Assembly (NCBI GenBank): GCA_026710325.1 | Contig: JAPORH010000163.1 | Coordinates: 1 to 33,634, forward strand | DNA length: 33,634 bases | Reading direction: 5' to 3' | From: Litoreibacter sp. | GTDB taxonomy: Bacteria > Pseudomonadota > Alphaproteobacteria > Rhodobacterales > Rhodobacteraceae | Part shown: positions 8,665 to 15,571 of the stretch, piece after piece | How positions within the stretch are numbered: the stretch's first letter is position 1 | Layout of the letters: the number at the start of each line of letters is the position of its first letter | Position numbers and translations under genes: made by a program | Notes under the pieces: generated by a model | What the model was told of the DNA's origin: nothing | What the model saw: the letters and a program-made list of their open reading frames with translations, nothing else | Databases searched by the model: none

Positions 8665-8946
8665 TCAGAAATGGATCAGGTCCCTGTAGGTGACGTGCGC
8701 CAAATGGTAGTACGGATCACGTCTCAAAACAGGGTCAAGCCCGACATCTTTCCGTAAATTCTCGGGGACGTTATCGATATGCAGCTGGCCGCCAATATGG
8801 GGGCCAGCGGTGCTATCAGGGGGCCTGCTGCGCTTGAGGATCCTACCGCCTATCGCCAGGACGACTGGCAGAAGACCGTGGCTTTTGACAAGTGCATCGA
8901 TTGCCTCGGACGGGCTTGGCCCACGCTTCAATGGAAGTGCATTCAT
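8665..8946 (-). CDS. Small hypothetical protein
   Basis: A 93-residue protein I cannot assign. No signal peptide is seen; there is a short hydrophobic stretch (LLPVVLAIGGRI). The C-terminal part, ENLRKDVGLDPVLRRDPYYHLA, faintly recalls the LRxDIGL signature of DUF1127/YjiS-like proteins. An AGG about eight bases upstream of the ATG at 8946 is a modest binding site. It is convergent with the hydrolase gene, with no bases between the stops. Its leader region would be the hairpin-rich gap upstream. I judge it more likely real than not. Confidence 0.5.
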   Translation of the reverse strand: MNALPLKRGPSPSEAIDALVKSHGLLPVVLAIGGRILKRSRPPDSTAGPHIGGQLHIDNVPENLRKDVGLDPVLRRDPYYHLAHVTYRDLIHF

Positions 8947-9268
8947 TTTTGATACCTATCCAGCGGACTTCCCCACTGGTCCTTTTACTTTGATGTGAAA
9001 AAACCTTTGGCGGAACAACGGGCACAAAAATGCCGGGGTCGTTTTGGCTTAGGGTTTTGGTTGAAGGATCAGCCGTCTTTGGCTGAAGGGCGACGCGTTA
9101 GGCTTGAAAGCCCATATACGGGGAGGCGATTTGGCCTCCCGCGTGCACACGGGTTTGGCGCGATTGAACGAATAATGCGGTCATGTAACGCCTCCCTTGG
9201 TTTGTGCTGCGTCTGATTGGTTCATACAGCCAAAGCTGATTCTGTCAAAGGCCTTTGCCCTACGCGCG
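8947..9268. other. Intergenic region with a cluster of hairpins
   Basis: No convincing gene lies here. Several stem-loops follow one another: TCAGCC-GTCTTT-GGCTGA at 9069-9086, GGCT-TGAA-AGCC at 9101-9112, and GGGAGGC-GATTTG-GCCTCCC at 9121-9140; a weaker GGCA...TGCC stem lies near 9022-9035. None is followed by a T-run on either strand, so they are not simple terminators. On the minus strand they lie between tadA and the small hypothetical gene and could be a structured leader, a tadA 3' UTR or a small RNA. Confidence 0.35.
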
Positions 9269-9724
9269 CTAGTCTGCGCGTTTTGCCGCGAAAAAACTTT
9301 TCAACAAAGCCGCGCAGTCGTCTTCTGCAATACCGTCATACACCTCGGGCTTATGATGGGTTTGTGCCTGCTGAAAGACACGTGCCCCTTGAAGCACCCC
9401 CCCCGATTTTGGATCGCTCGCGCCAAAGTAAAGCCGCGCGATCCGCGCCTGCGAAATCAGGCTTGCACACATCGAACAAGGCTCAAGCGTCACGTATAAA
9501 GAGCAGCCGGTAAGACGTTCAGAATTCAGATTTCTACAAGCCTCACGAATGGCGAGCACTTCGGCATGGGCAGACGGATCACGATCCTCCATCACGCGAT
9601 TGCCGGCACGCGCCAGTACTGCGCCATCCGCGCCAATGATGACCGCGCCGACCGGCACCTCCCCGCGCTTGCCCGCCAAACGCGCTTCTTCCAGCGCGAG
9701 TTCCATATAGGAGGTAAATTCCAT
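9269..9724 (-). CDS. tadA: tRNA-specific adenosine deaminase
   Basis: A zinc deaminase that converts A34 to inosine in the anticodon of tRNA-Arg(ACG). The 151 residues are the usual length. The zinc site is intact: H53-A-E55 in SAHAEVLAIR and P-C83-x-x-C86 in TLEPCSMC. MEFTSYMELALEEARLAGKRGEVPVGAV matches the family N-terminus. The ATG at 9724 is preferred over one at 9706 because AGGGA lies just upstream. It is divergent from the RluB-type gene with about 73 bp between the starts. Confidence 0.96.
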   Translation of the reverse strand: MEFTSYMELALEEARLAGKRGEVPVGAVIIGADGAVLARAGNRVMEDRDPSAHAEVLAIREACRNLNSERLTGCSLYVTLEPCSMCASLISQARIARLYFGASDPKSGGVLQGARVFQQAQTHHKPEVYDGIAEDDCAALLKSFFAAKRAD

Positions 9725-9797
9725 ATACTTCCCTAAACATATCAATAGCTTGCAGACAAGCCTTTCCCTCTTCGTGCGCCCACGCTACACCCACCAC

Positions 9798-10607
9798 ATG
9801 ACAGAGAACACGCCCCAAGGTGACCGTATTGCTAAGGTCCTCGCCCGCGCTGGCATCGCGTCGCGCCGCGGCGCAGAGGCATTGATCGAGGCCGGCCGCA
9901 TCACAGTGAACGGGAAAACAATCACCAGCCCGGCGCTCAACGTCACCGCTAAAGACAAGATCACCTTTGATGGCAAACTTGTCGGCGCACCGGATGAGCC
10001 ACGCCTCTGGCTATACCACAAACCGACCGGTCTTGTGACAACGGAGCGGGACGAGAAAGGCCGCGCCACCGTTTTTGCCGCCCTGCCCGACACGATGCCG
10101 CGCGTGGTAAGTGTTGGCAGACTCGACATAAATTCCGAAGGTTTACTGCTGCTGACCAATGATGGCGGCATCAAGCGCCGCCTTGAGCTGCCCTCAACAG
10201 GGTGGCTCAGAAAATACCGTGTCCGCGTCAACGGTGCGCCTGAGGACGCCACGTTCGAGCCACTTCGCAAAGGGATCACGGCTGACGGCGAACGGTTCCA
10301 GCCCATGGATGTGACCCTAGACCGGCAACAAGGCGCAAACGCTTGGCTCACCGTCGGTTTGCGGGAGGGAAAAAACCGCGAAATCCGCCGCGCTATGGGG
10401 GAGATCGGCCTTAAGGTGAATCGGCTGATCCGGGTCAGCTACGGCCCGTTTCGCCTCAACGACCTCAAACCCGGCGAGGTTGAGGAAGTGAAAGTGCGCG
10501 TGCTACGCGACCAGCTTGGTATTGCGCCGGAAGGTTCAAAACCGCGCCCAAAGAAACGCCCCACCCAAAGACGACGAAACGCGCCACCCGCGAAGAGCAA
10601 ACGCTAA
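9798..10607 (+). CDS. rluB: 23S rRNA pseudouridine synthase, RluB/RsuA family
   Basis: A 269-residue enzyme that isomerises a uridine in rRNA. It has an S4 RNA-binding domain at about 10-60 (IAKVLARAGIASRRGAEALIEAGRITVNG), then the synthase domain with catalytic Asp110 in GRLDINSEGLLLLTNDG, and LREGKNREIRRAM further on. The C-terminal tail after about 245 is Lys/Arg/Pro-rich and probably disordered, binding RNA. RluB (U2605 in 23S) is the best fit; RsuA, RluE and RluF are paralogues, but the S4 domain and length favour RluB. The start at 9798 (MTENTPQGDR) is the first ATG of the frame. Confidence 0.88.
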   Translation: MTENTPQGDRIAKVLARAGIASRRGAEALIEAGRITVNGKTITSPALNVTAKDKITFDGKLVGAPDEPRLWLYHKPTGLVTTERDEKGRATVFAALPDTMPRVVSVGRLDINSEGLLLLTNDGGIKRRLELPSTGWLRKYRVRVNGAPEDATFEPLRKGITADGERFQPMDVTLDRQQGANAWLTVGLREGKNREIRRAMGEIGLKVNRLIRVSYGPFRLNDLKPGEVEEVKVRVLRDQLGIAPEGSKPRPKKRPTQRRRNAPPAKSKR

Positions 10608-10691
10608 GCTAAACCTCTGCTCGGTCGAACTTCTGGTAAGACGCGCCGCGACCCCTTATATATCAAAGACGGGTGTAGATCAGGGGCTTGG

Positions 10692-10772
10692 ATGTCTTTC
10701 GCAGCGATACAGAAAATTGCCTATGGCATGCTCATTCTGCTCGTCTTGATGGCTGGGCTGGGGTTGGTCTGA
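10692..10772 (+). CDS. 26-residue single-span membrane microprotein
   Basis: A short frame reading MSFAAIQKIAYGMLILL followed by VLMAGLGLV and stop. Almost the whole peptide after residue 7 is hydrophobic, so it should insert as one transmembrane helix. AGGGG lies five bases upstream of the ATG. The stop codon overlaps the xpaC start as TGATG at 10770-10774, so the two are translationally coupled. This arrangement argues for a real gene rather than chance. I know of no named family. It heads the XpaC-TelA gene set; a leader peptide role is the alternative. Confidence 0.65.
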   Translation: MSFAAIQKIAYGMLILLVLMAGLGLV

Positions 10773-11638
10773 TGGCGCAACGCTATGGGGGCGAATTCAG
10801 CCCTGATGCAAAACCTAAGTCGAATTCCACTTTGCGGCGTGCAAAACCTCAAAAGGGTCGCGCGCGGGCATCGATTTTGGGGGTTGCTGCTCTTCCAATT
10901 CTGGTAACGGCCTTCAGTGGTGGCCCAACCAAGCTGGCACTTCATATTGCGGCCTTCGCGCTCATTGCGCTTGAGGCGTGGATGACGAAAGAGGGCCTGG
11001 AGGCGGAAGAAGCTTATGAGGCGCGGCTCATCTCCCGCCGCCCGGCCATCCCGCGCAAACTATTTGGTGCCATTTTGACAGGGCTCGGCATCGGGGCCGT
11101 GACGTTCGACACCAGCTTGATTAACGGAGTGCTTTACGGGCTCATCGCATTTGGTCTGCACTTGGCGGCCTTTGGGCTCGACCCCACAAAGAACAAGGTC
11201 GCAGAGGGCGTAGACGACTTCCAAAACGCCCGCGTCGCAAAAGCCGTGGATGAGGGCGAAAAGCACCTCAAAAACATGCGCGAGTTGGTTCTTGAGACGC
11301 GCGATCGTGCCTTGATCGCCCGTGTAGATGTTTTCCAGTCGACCGCGCGTGAGATGTTTCGCACCGTTGAGAATGACCCGCGCGACCTCAGCTCCTCACG
11401 CCGCTATCTGGGCCTTTATCTTCAGGGCGCGCGCGATGCGACGAAGCAGTATGTCGACCTGACCAGGCGGGTGGAAAACAGCGAAGGCAAGGCGTCTTAT
11501 CTTGCATTGCTGGATGATCTGGAGGCAAATTTCACCGCGAAGACAGAGACGCTTTTGACCAATAACAAAGACGCATTGACGATTGAGATTGACGTGTTGC
11601 GGGAACGGCTGCAGCGCGAAGGGATTGAGCCCCGCTAG
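10772..11638 (+). CDS. xpaC: XpaC family protein (5-bromo-4-chloroindolyl phosphate hydrolysis family)
   Basis: A 288-residue membrane protein of the XpaC family (PF10112). A basic N-terminus is followed by hydrophobic segments at about 33-50 and 54-70, then at about 97-112 and 116-135, and a long charged helical cytoplasmic part. The C-terminal half (VDEGEKHLKNMRELVLETRD... LGLYLQGARDATKQYVDLTRR) matches the part of the family usually found beside TelA. The family name comes from an effect on X-phosphate hydrolysis; no catalytic motif is evident and the real function is unknown. The start overlaps the microprotein stop. telA follows after nine bases. In Bacillus subtilis xpaC is likewise next to a TelA gene (yaaN). 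Confidence 0.85.
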   Translation: MAQRYGGEFSPDAKPKSNSTLRRAKPQKGRARASILGVAALPILVTAFSGGPTKLALHIAAFALIALEAWMTKEGLEAEEAYEARLISRRPAIPRKLFGAILTGLGIGAVTFDTSLINGVLYGLIAFGLHLAAFGLDPTKNKVAEGVDDFQNARVAKAVDEGEKHLKNMRELVLETRDRALIARVDVFQSTAREMFRTVENDPRDLSSSRRYLGLYLQGARDATKQYVDLTRRVENSEGKASYLALLDDLEANFTAKTETLLTNNKDALTIEIDVLRERLQREGIEPR

Positions 11639-11647
11639 GAGGAAAAG

Positions 11648-12835
11648 ATGACCGAAACAGTTCGCGAGAAGGCGCAAGCCGCATTGGCCCAAGTGGAGGA
11701 GGTCAACGCCGTGATCCTGCCTGAGCCCAGCACCGAGCTTGTTCCGCTCGAAAAAGCTGAAGCACCCGTGGCCGCAGAAATCCGCAAGCGCATGGATGAG
11801 GTCGACATCACCGACACCAACTCGATCGTGTCTTTTGGCTCGAAGGCGCAAGCCGGCTTGCAGGAAATCAGCCAATCCATGTTGGCTGACGTCAAAAACA
11901 AAGACGTTGGCCCGGCTGGAAATTCGTTGCGCGACATCGTCTCCACCATCCGCGGGTTTTCGGTGTCCGAGTTGAACCCGAACCGCAAGCTGTCTTGGTG
12001 GGAGAAGCTGATTGGCAAAGCGAAACCCGCTGCGATGTTCATGGCGAAATATGAAGACGTACAAAGCCAGATCGACAAGATCACCGGCGATCTCGAAAGC
12101 CATGAGATGACCCTGCTAAAGGACATCAAATCGCTCGATATTCTTTATGCAAGGACCTTGGACTTCTATGAAGAACTCGCTCTCTATATCACCGCTGGTG
12201 AAGAAAAGGTCGTCGAGCTCGACATGAACGACATCCCCGAGCTTGAAGCCGAGCTTGAAGAAACCCCGGAAGAGAAAAAGGTCATGAAAGCGCAGGAACT
12301 CCGCGATCTACGCGCCGCGCGTGATGACCTGGAGCGTCGCGTGCACGACATGAAACTGACCCGTCAGGTCACAATGCAATCCCTGCCCTCGATCCGACTG
12401 GTGCAGGAGAATGACAAATCGCTCGTCACCAAGATCAACTCCACCCTCGTCAACACCGTACCGTTGTGGGAGACGCAGCTGGCGCAAGCCCTGACCATCC
12501 AGCGCTCCGCTGAGGCAGCAGAGGCCGTGCGCGATGCCAATGATCTGACCAATGAGTTGCTCAAGGCGAACGCAGAAAACCTACGCATGGCCAATAAATC
12601 GATCCGTGAAGAGATGGAACGCGGCGTGTTTGATATCGAGGCCGTGCAAAAGGCCAATGACGATCTGGTCGCGACCATCAATGAAAGCCTTGAGATCGCT
12701 GATGAAGGCAAGCGCAAACGTGCTGAAGCCGAAGAGAAGCTGGGTCAGATGGAAGCAGAGCTGCGTGACACGCTCGCATCCGCCTCCGCACGCGGGACCG
12801 CGCAAGGTCATGCAATCGGGGAAAGCGCTAGCTGA
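11648..12835 (+). CDS. telA: TelA/KlaA family toxic anion resistance protein
   Basis: A 395-residue, mostly helical soluble protein of the TelA family (PF05816), named from plasmid tellurite resistance. Characteristic segments include DITDTNSIVSFGSKAQAGLQEIS, LSWWEKLIGKA, KYEDVQSQIDKITGDLE and LPSIRLVQENDKSLVTKIN. The C-terminal region from about 285 is a long predicted coiled coil. No membrane span is seen; partnership with the membrane protein XpaC is the usual context. An excellent ribosome binding site (GGAGG) lies in the nine-base gap after xpaC. The role is inferred as membrane or metal-stress tolerance; resistance to tellurite itself cannot be claimed. Confidence 0.92.
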   Translation: MTETVREKAQAALAQVEEVNAVILPEPSTELVPLEKAEAPVAAEIRKRMDEVDITDTNSIVSFGSKAQAGLQEISQSMLADVKNKDVGPAGNSLRDIVSTIRGFSVSELNPNRKLSWWEKLIGKAKPAAMFMAKYEDVQSQIDKITGDLESHEMTLLKDIKSLDILYARTLDFYEELALYITAGEEKVVELDMNDIPELEAELEETPEEKKVMKAQELRDLRAARDDLERRVHDMKLTRQVTMQSLPSIRLVQENDKSLVTKINSTLVNTVPLWETQLAQALTIQRSAEAAEAVRDANDLTNELLKANAENLRMANKSIREEMERGVFDIEAVQKANDDLVATINESLEIADEGKRKRAEAEEKLGQMEAELRDTLASASARGTAQGHAIGESAS

Positions 12836-13778
12836 TTTGTACTGTCGTGGGCAATATCTCAGCCTCGCAATAGCTGGGCTTCTTGCGCTTGGGGGCTGCA
12901 TCGCCGCCCCTACCAGCCCGCGCCCTGAACAACGCGCGCCGGTTGTTCAGCCCAAACCAATCGAACCCTCCGCCGAGAACAAAGCCCTGGCGTCCTACTA
13001 TGCCTCTGTTCAGCAAAACCTGCTCACACAAGGGCTTTTGCGCATAGATGGTGGTGGGCCAGATACTCCTTTTTCAAAACGCGACATCGTCAATAATTTC
13101 ATCAAGATCGGCGTGTTTAGCGAATTTGATTTTGTCGATGGCACGTTTCAAGGGCGCGGCGGAGAAAGCGTTGTGCGTCGCTACAGCGAACCGGTGCGCC
13201 TTATGCTCGACTTTGCGCCAGCCATAACTGAGGCCAATCGCTCCGAGATCACTTCAACGACCCAGCAATATCTCGGTCGTCTTGCAAGCGTCACAAACCA
13301 TCCAATCCGCCTTGATCAAAAGGACCCGAACTTTTTAGTCGCGATCCTCGATATCGACAGCATGAAAACATACGTGCCAAAGCTACAGGCCTTCGCACCT
13401 GGCCTGGAGGCATCTTTTGCGAAACGGATGCTGGCTTTGGATCGCCCGGACCATTGCGTCGTCTACACATTCAACGACCCGGCGACGCCTGCTAAGATTT
13501 ACAAATCTGTAGCACTTATCAGAGCCGAGCACCCCAAGTTGTTGCGCGAGAAGTGCCTGCATGAGGAAATCGCGCAAGGGATGGGCCTGGTCAATGACAG
13601 CCCCCGCGCACGCCCGTCCATCTTTAACGACGATGACGAATTTGCCTATCTAACGAGCCATGACGAGCTTTTACTCAAGATACTCTATGACCCGCGCCTG
13701 CCCCTTGGCGCGACCCCGCAACAAGCCCGCCCAGTGGTGGAGGTCATCGCCTCCGAGCTGCTGGGCGGTGAGAGCTGA
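12810..13778 (+). CDS. DUF2927 domain lipoprotein
   Basis: A 322-residue predicted lipoprotein. The signal segment ends in LALGGC (lipidated Cys30), and a Pro-rich linker follows. The DUF2927 domain runs from about 85 to 300, from FSKRDIVNNFIKIGVFSEFDF to SHDELLLKILYDPRL. It contains HEEIAQGMGL at 251-260, which looks like a zincin HExxHxxGL helix with the second His replaced by Ala. Cys216 and Cys249 could form a disulfide in the periplasm. The ATG at 12810 lies inside the end of telA (26-bp overlap); a TTG at 12837 just after the telA stop is an alternative. Function unknown. Confidence 0.85.
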   Translation: MQSGKALADLYCRGQYLSLAIAGLLALGGCIAAPTSPRPEQRAPVVQPKPIEPSAENKALASYYASVQQNLLTQGLLRIDGGGPDTPFSKRDIVNNFIKIGVFSEFDFVDGTFQGRGGESVVRRYSEPVRLMLDFAPAITEANRSEITSTTQQYLGRLASVTNHPIRLDQKDPNFLVAILDIDSMKTYVPKLQAFAPGLEASFAKRMLALDRPDHCVVYTFNDPATPAKIYKSVALIRAEHPKLLREKCLHEEIAQGMGLVNDSPRARPSIFNDDDEFAYLTSHDELLLKILYDPRLPLGATPQQARPVVEVIASELLGGES

Positions 13779-13803
13779 CCCCAAAACCTGAGACGAGGAC
13801 CCT

Positions 13804-14934
13804 ATGGGCATTCTAGATTTTCTGACCGGCGAATTTATCGACGTCATCCATTGGACCGACGACACACGCGACACGATGGTGTGGCGTTTCGAGCGGGAGG
13901 GGCATGCGATCAAATACGGTGCCAAACTGACCGTGCGCGAGGGTCAGGCGGCCGTGTTCATCCATGAAGGCCAGCTGGCCGATGTGTTCACGCCCGGGCT
14001 CTATATGCTCGAAACAAACAACATGCCGATCCTGACCACGCTGAACCATTGGGACCACATGTTCCAAAGCCCGTTCAAATCGGAGATCTATTTCGTCAAC
14101 ACGACCCGGTTCAACGACCTGAAATGGGGCACCAAAAACCCGATCATGCTGCGTGACCCGGAGTTTGGACCATTGCGCTTGCGCGCTTTCGGGACTTATT
14201 CGACGCGCGTTTCGGACCCCGCCAAGTTCCTGACTGAGATCGTCGGCACGGATGGCGAGTTCACTATGGACGAGATCAGCTACCAGATCCGCAACATCAT
14301 CGTGCAGGAATTCTCCCGCGTGATCGCGCAATCCGGCATCCCCGCCTTGGACATGGCGGCAAACACGGGCGATCTAGGAAAGCTTATCGCCTCCTCCATT
14401 TCGCCGATCGTTGCCGAATACGGGTTAACGATCCCAGAATTCTACATTGAAAACATATCACTACCGCCCGCTGTTGAAGAAGCCTTGGACAAAAGATCCT
14501 CTATGGGAATGCTGGGCGATCTTGGGAAATACACCCAGTTCTCTGCCGCCGAAGCTATGACTGCCGCGGCGAACAATCCGTCTGGCGGTGGAAGCGGTAT
14601 GGGTGCGGGGCTTGGCGCGGGAATGGGCATGGCGATGGCCACTCAGATGGCCAACCAAATGCAAGGCGGCGGGCAAGGGCCATGGGGCGCGAGCCCAGCT
14701 GCCGCGCCACCGCCACCGCCGCCAGTCGAACATATCTGGCACATTGCCGAGAATGGCCAAACCAAGGGACCCTTCTCGAAAGCTGCTATGGGGCAAATGG
14801 CCAGCGATGGTTCGTTGACCCGTGAGACCCACGTCTGGACCGCAGGACAAGACGGATGGAAGAAAGCGGGAGAAGTGATCGAGCTGGCCCAGCTCTTTAC
14901 CATTTTGCCACCACCACCACCGCCGCCAAGTTGA
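13804..14934 (+). CDS. SPFH domain protein with C-terminal GYF_2 domain
   Basis: A 376-residue protein of the group often called virion core protein-like, related to Bacillus YdjI. The SPFH (band 7) part covers about 20-230 (EGQAAVFIHEGQLADVFTPGLYMLETNN near its start, then VQEFSRVIAQSGI, ending in ISLPPAVEEALDKR). A Gly/Met-rich linker (255-290) leads to poly-proline (302-307). A GYF_2 domain follows at about 311-365 (IWHIAENGQTKGPFSKAAM... GWKKAGEV), and a second poly-proline tail ends the protein. No clear transmembrane helix is visible, so it probably acts as a peripheral membrane scaffold. GAGG five bases before the ATG supports the start. GYF domains bind proline-rich peptides, so its own tails may mediate self-assembly (inference). 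Confidence 0.9.
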   Translation: MGILDFLTGEFIDVIHWTDDTRDTMVWRFEREGHAIKYGAKLTVREGQAAVFIHEGQLADVFTPGLYMLETNNMPILTTLNHWDHMFQSPFKSEIYFVNTTRFNDLKWGTKNPIMLRDPEFGPLRLRAFGTYSTRVSDPAKFLTEIVGTDGEFTMDEISYQIRNIIVQEFSRVIAQSGIPALDMAANTGDLGKLIASSISPIVAEYGLTIPEFYIENISLPPAVEEALDKRSSMGMLGDLGKYTQFSAAEAMTAAANNPSGGGSGMGAGLGAGMGMAMATQMANQMQGGGQGPWGASPAAAPPPPPPVEHIWHIAENGQTKGPFSKAAMGQMASDGSLTRETHVWTAGQDGWKKAGEVIELAQLFTILPPPPPPPS

Positions 14935-14992
14935 CCGGTTTGTGAGCGCCGAACCACTGGCCAGTGACTGCGAAAACCTTACTTCGAACGGT

Positions 14993-15568
14993 ATGAACCA
15001 ACCCGCAGCATCATTGGCAACACAGTTTTATCAGCGCCTGCCCGCCCGCCGGACGGCGCTGAAATGGCTGCATTGGGGGATCATTCCCTTCTTCATCTGG
15101 TTCATATTTGCCGATCCGGATGCTTTGCGCCGCGCCGGAAAATGGGTGTTCCGCTTCCATTCTGTCATGGGTCTGATTTTTGTTACTTTGGCCCTGATTT
15201 GGAGCGCGATGTATTTGCGCCAAGGCCTCGCCTCTCGCCCAGGGCCGAAGCTGCCAGGCTGGGGGCGGACCTTTCATAAGGTCTTGCATCACAGCCTGAT
15301 CTGGGGCCTGTTCCTCGTGGCCTTTGGCGGGTTTCTTCTTGGACTCACATCATCCGTGCTGCTTTGGGCGGGAGGCATCTTGCCGATCGCGCCGCCCATG
15401 GGCTGGCCGCGCGCCAATGATCTGGTGGGCATTTTCCATACCTATCAATTCTACGCGCTCGCCGCGCTTGTAGGTATTCACGCCTGCTTCCATATCTGGC
15501 GCCATATCCGCTTACGTGATAACGCTTTGCGCATCATGGCCCCTAAGGTTTTGCACAGGTTTCTTTAA
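14993..15568 (+). CDS. Cytochrome b561-like membrane protein
   Basis: A 191-residue protein with four hydrophobic helices, like cytochrome b561 (Ni-hydrogenase b-type cytochrome) proteins that carry two haems and shuttle electrons in the inner membrane. Candidate haem ligands are His27 (KWLHWG), His56 (RFHSVMG), His99/100 (KVLHHSLIW), His149 (IFHTYQF) and His163 (GIHACFH). The ATG at 14993 is preferred because the sequence after it matches the family start region, although no strong binding site is visible; a GTG at 14942 would add 17 residues. It sits between the SPFH and zinc-ribbon genes, with three bases to the latter. Its redox partner is unknown. Confidence 0.8.
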   Translation: MNQPAASLATQFYQRLPARRTALKWLHWGIIPFFIWFIFADPDALRRAGKWVFRFHSVMGLIFVTLALIWSAMYLRQGLASRPGPKLPGWGRTFHKVLHHSLIWGLFLVAFGGFLLGLTSSVLLWAGGILPIAPPMGWPRANDLVGIFHTYQFYALAALVGIHACFHIWRHIRLRDNALRIMAPKVLHRFL

Positions 15569-15571
15569 GAC

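Noticed and set aside
11396-12103. 235-codon open frame antisense to the xpaC-telA junction
   Set aside because: It spans two confident genes on the opposite strand and resembles no family.
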